Assembly (NCBI GenBank): GCA_913058165.1
Contig: CAJXQV010000026.1
Span: 1-10,147, forward strand
Origin: an uncultured Chromatiales bacterium
GTDB taxonomy: Bacteria; Pseudomonadota; Gammaproteobacteria; Steroidobacterales; GCA-2729495
Length of the DNA stretch: 10,147 bases
Reading direction: 5' to 3'
The notes under the pieces: model-generated
Told to the model about the DNA's origin: nothing
Seen by the model: only the letters and a program-made list of their open reading frames with translations
Database searches by the model: none
Shown: in pieces, positions 1 through 8,059 of the stretch
How the letters are laid out: each line of letters begins with the position of its first letter
Numbering within the stretch: position 1 is the first letter of the stretch
Position numbers and translations under genes: made by a program

Positions 1-46
1 TACACAGAGTAGATCGTCGGCAGCGTCAGATGTGTATAAGAGACAG
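1..46. other. Nextera i5-side sequencing adapter (artefact)
   Basis: This is not genomic DNA. Bases 1-5 are the tail of the P5 primer region and 6-13 (AGAGTAGA) match the i5 index known as S504. Bases 14-27 (TCGTCGGCAGCGTC) are the Nextera read-1 adapter, and 28-46 (AGATGTGTATAAGAGACAG) are the 19-bp Tn5 mosaic end. The order and lengths match a Nextera library end exactly, and the aspS reading frame runs right up to base 47. It should be trimmed. The index name is from memory; the adapter identity is certain. Confidence 0.98.
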
Positions 47-1335
47 ACCCACAATGGCTCCCACTCGCCCTGCACCAAACCACGATCATGACCCACTTTG
101 ACACGCAAGGCTGCCAGCGCATCGTTCACAATTTTGGCTTTGTCGGCGCCAAAGAACACGATGTCACCAGCGGCCAGATCTAAGCGATCAATAATGCCCT
201 GCACTGTGGTGTCGGGCATAAACTTCAAAATAGGTGACTGCAGACCTTCGCGCCCCTGCGCCGGATCATTAACCTTAATGTAAGCCAGACCACGGGCACC
301 ATAACGACTGACGAACTCGGTGTAGATATCAATTTCTTTACGGCTGATGTTGCCACCACCGGGAACTTTCAGCGCCGCAACGCGGCCTTCAGGGTCTGCC
401 GCAGGACCGGCGAAAACCTTAAACTCAACCCCTTCCATCAGATCGGCCACATCCACCAATTCCAGAGGAATACGCAGATCAGGACGATCGATACCGAAGC
501 GTCGTATAGCTTCAGCGTAGGTCATGCGAGGCAATGGATTCGGAAAATCGACATCCAGAACTTCCTTAAACAATTTCCGAATCAGACCCTCCATAATGGT
601 CATGATTTGATCTTCATCCATGAACGACATTTCGACATCGAGCTGAGTGAATTCAGGCTGACGATCGGCACGCAGGTCTTCATCGCGGAAACAACGGGCG
701 ATTTGATAGTAGCGATCCATACCGGACATCATCAGCAGCTGCTTAAACAACTGTGGCGATTGCGGCAGCGCGAAGAACTCACCCTGATGGGTGCGGCTGG
801 GAACGATGTAATCGCGTGCACCTTCGGGTGTAGCGCGGGTAAGAATCGGTGTTTCGATATCCAGGAAGCCATTGGCATCCATGTACGACCGAAGAATACT
901 GCTGATCCGTGCACGGGTCCGCATACGCTTGGCCATATCGTCACGACGCAAATCGAGATAACGATATTTCAAACGCATATCTTCGTTAACGTCATCGTCG
1001 TGATGGAACGGCGGAGTTTCAGATGTATTGAGTATAGTGAGACCGGTGCACAGCATCTCGACTTCACCGCTGGGCATATTCGGGTTCACGGTGCCTTCGG
1101 GGCGGGAGCGAACTTTGCCGGTAATACTTAGAACATATTCGCTGCGAATGCGTTCGGCCATGGCAAACAATTCAGGCTCATCGGGATCACAAACCACCTG
1201 CAACACACCGTCGCGGTCACGCAGGTCAATAAAAATGACCCCGCCGTGATCGCGTCTGCGATGAACCCAACCAGCAACCTGTACTTCCTCACCAATCAGC
1301 GAGGCATTCACTTCACCACAATAATGTGTACGCAT
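47..1335 (-). CDS. aspS: Aspartyl-tRNA synthetase, C-terminally truncated by contig end
   Basis: AspRS is a cytoplasmic class II synthetase that charges tRNA with aspartate. I read 429 uninterrupted codons from ATG 1335 (start [10 protein letters not shown]). Bacterial AspRS is about 590 residues, so roughly 160 C-terminal residues, including class II motif 3, lie outside. The N-terminal OB-fold anticodon domain spans about residues 1-110, with [15 protein letters not shown] at 21-35. The catalytic core follows, with the family segment [10 protein letters not shown] at 192-201 and motif 2 [18 protein letters not shown] at 216-233; Arg217 and Glu219 are conserved. The bacterial GAD insertion domain lies at about 285-420. 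His30 and Gly81 resemble the non-discriminating Pseudomonas enzyme rather than E. coli, which has Leu and Lys there; I infer it may also charge tRNA-Asn with aspartate. The frame is closed only by the adapter at base 46, so this is a sequencing truncation, not a pseudogene. Confidence 0.97.
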
Positions 1336-1358
1336 GAGACTCTGTCAGCCCTGAATCA

Positions 1359-1383
1359 GACCGGAAAACCCGGTCAAGACCGG
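1359..1383 (-). promoter_or_regulatory. Three-arm alternative hairpin element upstream of aspS
   Basis: Three six-base arms lie 24 bases before the aspS start. On the transcribed strand they are CCGGTC (1378-1383), GACCGG (1370-1375) and CCGGTC (1359-1364). The middle arm can pair with either neighbour: with the downstream arm across a five-base loop (GTTTT), or less favourably with the upstream arm across two bases. The two pairings exclude each other. This arrangement could affect translation or transcription of aspS, but function is inferred only from the base pairing. Confidence 0.35.
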
Positions 1384-1397
1384 CCAATCGACCTGTC

Positions 1398-1428
1398 AAA
1401 AAAAGAAAACTGCAGCCGGAACGGCCGC
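1398..1428 (-). terminator. Intrinsic terminator-like hairpin between the DUF502 gene and aspS
   Basis: On the minus strand a six-pair stem, GCGGCC (1423-1428) with GGCTGC (1412-1417, one G-U pair), closes a five-base loop. Two bases later come TTTT, C and seven T (1398-1409). This is the classic stem plus U-tract form. It starts 33 bases after the DUF502 stop and ends 62 bases before the aspS start. It could separate the two genes, or act as a partial terminator. I could not find a strong promoter between it and aspS: a TTGACA at 1394-1399 has no good -10 at proper spacing. Confidence 0.6.
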
Positions 1429-1461
1429 TTAAGTGCCAAAAACCTCTGGCGGGCGGGAATG

Positions 1462-2115
1462 TTAAGACTGCGGAGGGGCTTTCGCAAGGGCGGCAGGACT
1501 TTGTTTGCCTTTGCCCTGCCAAGCAGGCACCACAACACCCAACGAAACGATCATCTGTAAGGCCTCCTCAATTTCCATATCGAGCTCAATAACTTCGCTC
1601 TTCGGAACCATAAGAATCAAACCTGACGTGGGGTTCGGCGTGGTCGGGATAAACACACAGACCACATCCTCGCCGGTTTTAGCCTGAACCTCGCCCAAAT
1701 TCGACGATGTTTGAAAACAAAGGCTGTAAAGCCCCTTGCGCGGATACTCAATAAGCATGACGCGATTAAACGACTGAGTGTTATCGGTAAACACAATCTC
1801 CGCAAACTGCTTGGCTGCAGAATAAATTGAGCGCACGAGAGGAATCCGCTTGAGCACAGATTCCCAAAAATACACCAGTTTACGTCCCAGAATATTGGCC
1901 ACCAGAATGCCGGTAACCAGCAGAACCAGCAGGGAAAGGAGAATGCCCAGGCCAGGAATCCGAAAACCAAGCAATGTCTCGGGCCGATAAGCCATCGGGA
2001 GCAATAGCAAGGTCTGGTCCATCAGATCGACCAGAATTTTTAGCAGGATAATGGTGACGCCTAATGGCACCCAAACCAGTAAGCCGGCAACCAAAAATGT
2101 ACGTACGCGCTTCAT
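1462..2115 (-). CDS. DUF502 family membrane protein
   Basis: This 217-residue protein is recognisable as the DUF502 family, whose biochemical role I do not know. Two hydrophobic segments, about residues 7-29 and 54-77, predict membrane anchoring. Between and after them is the family segment IPLVRSIYSAAKQ (91-103), and the signature FIPTTPNPTSG lies at 155-165. The C-terminal tail (about 200-217) is rich in Lys, Ala, Pro and Gln and is probably disordered. The start at ATG 2115 fits the usual short basic N-terminus (MKRVRTF) before the first membrane segment; the ribosome binding site is weak. It sits between the zinc-ribbon gene (114 bases upstream) and aspS (126 bases downstream) on the same strand. 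I recall such genes next to aspS in related bacteria, which suggests a conserved neighbourhood but not a function. Confidence 0.9.
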   Translation of the reverse strand: MKRVRTFLVAGLLVWVPLGVTIILLKILVDLMDQTLLLLPMAYRPETLLGFRIPGLGILLSLLVLLVTGILVANILGRKLVYFWESVLKRIPLVRSIYSAAKQFAEIVFTDNTQSFNRVMLIEYPRKGLYSLCFQTSSNLGEVQAKTGEDVVCVFIPTTPNPTSGLILMVPKSEVIELDMEIEEALQMIVSLGVVVPAWQGKGKQSPAALAKAPPQS

Positions 2116-2229
2116 GAGACACCAATAATTGCTTATGAACAGAAAACTATCCTGTCCGAAGCCAAAGGAAATAACAAGCTAACAATGCTCCCGGGATGCG
2201 GCAGCCAAGGTGCTAAAGAGATGCGGCGC

Positions 2230-2496
2230 CTACTCGCTACCGCTGGCCTTCTTCGTATCGCTACTGTCGGCCTTCTTCGTATCGCTGCTGCCCTCGGCAA
2301 TATTGCGCTTACTGCCGGTTTTGAAATCGGTCTCATACCAGCCCGCGCCCTTCAGGCGGAACTTCGGTGCAGATACCAGCTTCTTTAGCTGACCTTCTTT
2401 GCATTCAGGGCAGTCTTTCAGCGGATCATCACTGATTTTTTGCAGCTCATCGAAAATGTGCTTACAGCTACCGCACTGATATTCATATATAGGCAT
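2230..2496 (-). CDS. FmdB-type zinc-ribbon protein
   Basis: This 88-residue protein belongs to the FmdB/CxxC_CXXC_SSSS family, often annotated as a putative regulatory protein, with no firmly established role. The N-terminus MPIYEYQCGSCKHIFDELQK is typical. Two CxxC pairs, Cys8/Cys11 and Cys29/Cys32, should bind one zinc ion. The segment FRLKGAGWYETDF (46-58) is the second conserved part of the family. The tail from about residue 65 is hydrophilic and low in complexity, with an eight-residue unit (SSDTKKAD then SSDTKKAS) repeated in tandem. The start at ATG 2496 has a good ribosome binding site, GGAG at 2503-2506, six bases away. It is the first gene of the likely fmdB-DUF502-aspS unit. Zinc binding is inferred from the motif; a DNA-binding role is not shown. 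Confidence 0.92.
   Translation of the reverse strand: MPIYEYQCGSCKHIFDELQKISDDPLKDCPECKEGQLKKLVSAPKFRLKGAGWYETDFKTGSKRNIAEGSSDTKKADSSDTKKASGSE
2245..2286 (-). repeat. Tandem repeat, 18-bp exact copies at 24-bp period
   Basis: The same 18 bases (plus strand GGCCTTCTTCGTATCGCT) occur at 2245-2262 and 2269-2286, exactly 24 bases apart and therefore in frame. They encode the duplicated SSDTKKA unit in the tail of the zinc-ribbon protein. The near-perfect nucleotide identity suggests a recent slippage duplication. Confidence 0.9.
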
Positions 2497-2546
2497 TTCT
2501 AACTCCAGAACACCGCACGCCGCTCAACAACGACCTGCGGGCGACA

Positions 2547-2575
2547 CTTGTAGTGTCTTCAACGCCAAAAATCAA
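2547..2575 (-). promoter_or_regulatory. Sigma70-like promoter for the fmdB-DUF502-aspS unit
   Basis: On the minus strand, TTGATT (2570-2575) and TACAAG (2547-2552) are separated by exactly 17 bases and lie about 50 bases before the zinc-ribbon start codon. The -10 overlaps a perfect palindrome, GACACT-three bases-AGTGTC (2543-2557), which could be an operator or simply chance. It is the only good candidate in the 144-base gap after clpB. Prediction by eye only. Confidence 0.45.
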
Positions 2576-2596
2576 GGGTTCTCGCTTTGGTGCAAT

Positions 2597-2630
2597 CCGC
2601 TTCACGGGGGCGGCCGACCCGGTGAAGCGG
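2597..2630 (-). terminator. Stem-loop after clpB, possible terminator
   Basis: A perfect nine-pair stem, CCGCTTCAC (2597-2605) with GTGAAGCGG (2622-2630), starts 10 bases after the clpB stop codon. One mismatch further in, three more G-C pairs extend it (2607-2609 with 2618-2620). It is strong and well placed to end the rluD-pgeF-clpB transcript. However, no U-tract follows directly; the nearest run of five T lies about 25 bases on. It may therefore be a Rho-linked or 3'-end-protecting hairpin rather than a classic intrinsic terminator. Confidence 0.5.
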
Positions 2631-2640
2631 CTAATAGCTA

Positions 2641-5214
<2,574 letters not shown>

Positions 5215-5254
5215 CAGACTGATCTCACATGCTATTTATTAGGCATAACTAATA

Positions 5255-5281
5255 TATAAGGGCTTATTCAACATCTTCAAG
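5255..5281 (-). promoter_or_regulatory. Heat-shock (sigma32-like) promoter candidate for clpB
   Basis: On the minus strand, CTTGAA (5276-5281) is followed after 12 bases by GCCCTTATA (5255-5263), close to the sigma32 pattern CTTGAA - 13 to 15 bases - CCCCATNTA. The -35 lies inside the last codons of pgeF and the -10 just past its stop, about 40 bases before the clpB start. An overlapping sigma70-like pair, TTGAAG and TATATT with an 18-base spacer, uses the same -35. In E. coli clpB is a sigma32 gene at the same locus, which supports the call; the spacer is slightly short. Confidence 0.5.
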
Positions 5282-6055
5282 GCTTTGAATGCTTTCTTCA
5301 ACAGGGTCTTCCAGCCAGATTAATGATGCCTGTCGGCCGGTAATCCCACTGCGCCGGAAGGAGTAAAAACGCTCATCAGAAAAGGTGCAGAAATCACCAC
5401 CGAAAACCCCGTTAACCCCGGCGGCAATCAGACCGACCCTGGCCGCCGCGTAAAGATTGAAATGCCAGTGCCCCGGGCGAGAGAATTGAAAAGCATCGAC
5501 GTAGTCGATAGCCGGAGTATTTAAACGTAAAAATTGATCGCGGACCTTATCATCGACTTCGTAGCTTTCCGGCCCGATTGCGGGGCCCAGCCAGACCAAG
5601 ACGTCATCACCTCCGAACTGCTGCAGCGCTTGCACTATGACTCCTGCCACAATACCTCGCCAACCGGCATGCACTGCCGCCACTTTAGTGCCGACAGTAT
5701 TACAGATGAGTAATGGCAAACAATCGGCCGTCATCACCGCGCAAACCTGACCGGGTGCCGAACTAAATGCAGCATCGGCTGCGGGAGTGACGGAGGTATT
5801 TGCAATATCCACCACAGCTTTGCCATGAACCTGATTCAACCATACCGGGTCTGCTGGCAGACCTGCGACTGTTACGAGTTGCCGGCGATTTGCCTGCACT
5901 GCAGCCGGGCGGTCATCAACATGCGAACCCAGGTTTAGTCCAGCCCAAACACCGGTACTTACACCGCCGTTGCAGGTAGTCGAAAGCGCCTTAACAACCG
6001 CAGGTGCCGGCCAGTCAGGGTAAATAAATTCGGCAGTATCCGTATTGCTGTTCAT
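5264..6055 (-). CDS. pgeF: PgeF/YfiH family purine nucleoside phosphorylase (laccase-domain, DUF152)
   Basis: This 263-residue protein belongs to the YfiH/DUF152 family. Members were first called multicopper polyphenol oxidases; later work describes purine nucleoside phosphorylase/adenosine deaminase activity and, in E. coli, a role as peptidoglycan editing factor that prevents wrong amino acids entering the stem peptide. The metal-site motifs are all present: LNQVHG with His77, MTADCLPLL with Cys112 and VAAVHAGWRG with His129. The family ending GRQASLIWL is at 240-248, followed by a short acidic tail. Length is typical, and there is no signal peptide, so it should be cytoplasmic. The start at ATG 6055 leaves a 52-base gap from rluD. 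The order rluD-pgeF-clpB is the same as in E. coli, and I infer co-transcription with rluD. Which activity dominates here cannot be read from sequence. Confidence 0.95.
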   Translation of the reverse strand: MNSNTDTAEFIYPDWPAPAVVKALSTTCNGGVSTGVWAGLNLGSHVDDRPAAVQANRRQLVTVAGLPADPVWLNQVHGKAVVDIANTSVTPAADAAFSSAPGQVCAVMTADCLPLLICNTVGTKVAAVHAGWRGIVAGVIVQALQQFGGDDVLVWLGPAIGPESYEVDDKVRDQFLRLNTPAIDYVDAFQFSRPGHWHFNLYAAARVGLIAAGVNGVFGGDFCTFSDERFYSFRRSGITGRQASLIWLEDPVEESIQSLEDVE

Positions 6056-6107
6056 GGCTTACCACGGTTTAAAAAACAGACCAAAAGGCCTCGCGCAGAC
6101 ACATCAC

Positions 6108-7106
6108 CTAGCTGCGATCAGGAATCTCAGGCCAGGCCATTGCATCAAACTCAGCGGCGGTGTGTTCACCATCTGAAATCACACCCAACAGTTCCAATAA
6201 ATCATTGGGCAATTGTGATTGCAATTCCATAGGCTCACCACTTATAGGATGCGCCAAAGCAAGACGACTGGCATGCAAAGCCTGCCGTTTAAAGCCGCGC
6301 AACATTGCCTGCAAATCTTCACTCGCACCGGAGGGCATTACCAATCGACCACTGTATTGCGGGTCGCCTACCAGCGGGTGACGCTTGTGCGCCATATGCA
6401 CTCGAATTTGATGGGTCCGACCGGTTTCCAGACGACAGGCTATAAACGTAAACCGTTCGAAGCGCGTTAACACCCGATAATGGGTCACCGCTGGGCGACC
6501 ACTGTGGTGCACCGACATTTTTGTGCGTTGCGTCGGATGACGTCCGATGGGCGCATCCACGACACCCCCGGCAGTCAATCGTCCGGCACAAACCGCGCGA
6601 TACTCTCGCGAGACTTCACGGGCCTCCAGCGCACGCACCAATTGAGTGTGCGCCTCAAGAGTGCGGGCAATCATCAGCAAGCCGCTGGTGTCTTTATCGA
6701 GCCGATGAATTAAGCCTGCTCGTGGCAACGCGGCTAATGCGGGGTCGTAGGCCAGCAAGCCGTTCACTAAAGTACCCGTGGTATTGCCTGCGCCCGGGTG
6801 GACCACCAGACCCGCAGGCTTGTTCAAGACGAGCATATGCGCATCTTCATACACAAAGCTCAGTTCCATCGGTTCCGGAGCGGCCTCGGTTACCTCTGTG
6901 GCTTCAGCCAGCAAAGAAAGCGTCTGACCTGCCCGAACAGACTTCCGTGGCGCAACCTGCGCGCCATCCAGTGTCGCACTGCCATCCAGCACCCAGGCTT
7001 TCAGCCGCGAACGCGAGAACTCCGGAAATAGCTTTGCAAGGACGCTGTCGAACCGGGCACCATTAAGTTCTTCGGGCACTTCGACGGTGCGGGGTTGATC
7101 GCTCAT
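6108..7106 (-). CDS. rluD: 23S rRNA pseudouridine synthase RluD
   Basis: RluD converts uridines 1911, 1915 and 1917 in helix 69 of 23S rRNA to pseudouridine and supports ribosome assembly and termination. The 332-residue product has an N-terminal S4 RNA-binding domain (about 14-70, with RFDSVLAKLFPEFSRSRL at 18-35) and then the RluA-type catalytic domain. The signature GLIHRLDKDTSG (131-142) holds the catalytic Asp137. Other conserved pieces are LNKPAGLVVHPGAGN (94-108) and LETGRTHQIRVHMAH. Its position divergent from bamD and upstream of pgeF is the RluD location in E. coli and Pseudomonas, which favours RluD over the paralogues RluA and RluC. The start at ATG 7106 gives the usual length; only a weak GGA precedes it. 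Confidence 0.96.
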   Translation of the reverse strand: MSDQPRTVEVPEELNGARFDSVLAKLFPEFSRSRLKAWVLDGSATLDGAQVAPRKSVRAGQTLSLLAEATEVTEAAPEPMELSFVYEDAHMLVLNKPAGLVVHPGAGNTTGTLVNGLLAYDPALAALPRAGLIHRLDKDTSGLLMIARTLEAHTQLVRALEAREVSREYRAVCAGRLTAGGVVDAPIGRHPTQRTKMSVHHSGRPAVTHYRVLTRFERFTFIACRLETGRTHQIRVHMAHKRHPLVGDPQYSGRLVMPSGASEDLQAMLRGFKRQALHASRLALAHPISGEPMELQSQLPNDLLELLGVISDGEHTAAEFDAMAWPEIPDRS

Positions 7107-7259
7107 ATATTTGTTCCACAGGCTGTAAAAGGCATGAATGCCTAGAGGGCTAACAGTTTACGGTATACTGCGCCAATTCGCGCATTAGCCGGGATGATGT
7201 CTGTCTGCAGGCTCCAAACCCGTCACTCAGCGCAGGGCAAATTACTAACGGATTTCACC
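7107..7259. promoter_or_regulatory. Divergent rluD/bamD intergenic region
   Basis: This 153-base spacer must carry promoters for both directions. On the plus strand TATACT (7164-7169) is a good -10 for bamD, about 90 bases before its start, but no convincing -35 stands 16-18 bases upstream. A perfect inverted repeat, AGGCAT-two bases-ATGCCT (7130-7143), lies between this -10 and rluD and could bind a regulator. I did not find a convincing rluD promoter. An upstream in-frame ATG at 7194 is rejected as the bamD start. Confidence 0.4.
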
Positions 7260-8045
7260 ATGCATCGCCTCGTTCTACCCCTAATGCTAATGCTCACAGC
7301 AACCCTGGTCGTCAGCGGCTGCAGCAACAAAAAGAACAATCGCGACATGCGATCTGACGCCCCCAAGCTTATGCAAAAAGGCAATAAATCGCTTAAGGCT
7401 GGCAACTGGTCACCGGCGATTAGAGCCTATGAAACGTTGGAGGCCCGATACCCGTTTTCCAATGAAACTAAACAGGCCCAGCTCAATCTGATCTATGCCT
7501 ATTACTCCAATGCCCAGCCCGAAGCAGCCATTGAAGCCACCGAACAATTCGAGCGAGAAAACCCGACACATCCGCGTATGGATTACGCGTTGTACATGCG
7601 TGGTTTGGCGCAATTCAGCGGCGAAAAAGGTCTGAGCCACAAATGGTTCCGGGTGGATATCAGCAAGCGTCCGCCGGTAGGTTTGCTGGCTTCGTTCTCT
7701 GCATTCCGCCAGTTAGTGCGTCGGTTCCCCGAGAGTGAGTACGCGGCTGATGCGCGACAAAGAATGATTTTTCTGCGCAATCGTTTGGCGGAGCACCAAA
7801 ACCACATTGCCTTTTATTACTACAATCGCGGTGCCTATATCGCCGCATTGAATCGATCCAACCTGGCGCTGATTAAATACGACGGAGCACCGGACCTTGA
7901 AGAATCGATGGTCCTTATCGTGAACTCTTACCGCAAATTGGGTATGCAGGACCTGGCCACAGATGCCGAAAAGGTTTTGCGGGCAAACTACGGCGATGTG
8001 CAACTCTCAGAGCCAAAAATCCACTGGTATGAATTCTGGAAATAA
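7260..8045 (+). CDS. bamD: Outer membrane protein assembly factor BamD (lipoprotein)
   Basis: BamD is the essential lipoprotein of the BAM complex that inserts beta-barrel proteins in the outer membrane; it binds BamA and substrate C-terminal signals on the periplasmic side. I place the start at ATG 7260, giving 261 residues. It begins with a signal peptide (MHRLVLPLMLMLTATLVVSGC) split here as MHRLVLPLMLML and TATLVVSGC, whose lipobox VSGC ends at Cys21. Residue +2 is Ser, consistent with outer-membrane sorting. The mature part is a series of TPR-like helical repeats with family landmarks YPFSNETKQAQLNLIYAYY, NPTHPRMDYALYMRG and FPESEYAADARQRM. An in-frame ATG at 7194 would add 22 residues before the signal peptide and is unlikely. 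A weak GGA (7250-7252) precedes the chosen start. It is divergent from rluD, as in E. coli. Confidence 0.96.
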   Translation: MHRLVLPLMLMLTATLVVSGCSNKKNNRDMRSDAPKLMQKGNKSLKAGNWSPAIRAYETLEARYPFSNETKQAQLNLIYAYYSNAQPEAAIEATEQFERENPTHPRMDYALYMRGLAQFSGEKGLSHKWFRVDISKRPPVGLLASFSAFRQLVRRFPESEYAADARQRMIFLRNRLAEHQNHIAFYYYNRGAYIAALNRSNLALIKYDGAPDLEESMVLIVNSYRKLGMQDLATDAEKVLRANYGDVQLSEPKIHWYEFWK

Positions 8046-8059
8046 AGCCCCAAGGGCTT
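8045..8059. terminator. Small symmetric hairpin between convergent bamD and nadE
   Basis: AAGCCC (8045-8050) and GGGCTT (8054-8059) form a perfect six-pair stem with a three-base loop. The stem includes the last base of the bamD stop and two bases of the nadE stop. Being symmetric it could end transcripts from both sides, but neither strand has a proper U-tract after it, so this would be a weak bidirectional terminator at best. Confidence 0.4.

Noticed and set aside
28..46. Natural Tn5 or IS50 mosaic end
   Set aside because: It is followed outward by synthetic adapter and index sequence, and the same mosaic end appears inverted at the other contig end, so it comes from library preparation.
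607..1131. 174-residue open frame on the plus strand
   Set aside because: It lies fully antisense to aspS, whose frame is intact and recognisable; the translated product resembles no family I know and has no ribosome binding site.
1313..1522. Leader peptide upstream of and overlapping aspS
   Set aside because: The frame starts inside the DUF502 gene in another phase, shows no run of Asp or Asn codons, and has no ribosome binding site.
1462..2496. A new defence or signalling system formed by the DUF502 and zinc-ribbon genes
   Set aside because: Both are members of common conserved families in a housekeeping neighbourhood; nothing in base composition or context suggests an accessory island.
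6056..6107. Terminator between rluD and pgeF
   Set aside because: There is a T6 run on the minus strand, but the only hairpin before it is four pairs with a wobble, too weak to support.
6521..7066. 181-residue open frame on the plus strand
   Set aside because: Antisense shadow of rluD; rich in Arg, Pro and Ser as expected from the complement of a coding frame, with no recognisable domain.
7194..7259. Longer bamD start at the ATG at 7194
   Set aside because: It would put 22 unrelated residues before a clear lipoprotein signal peptide that itself begins with Met at 7260.
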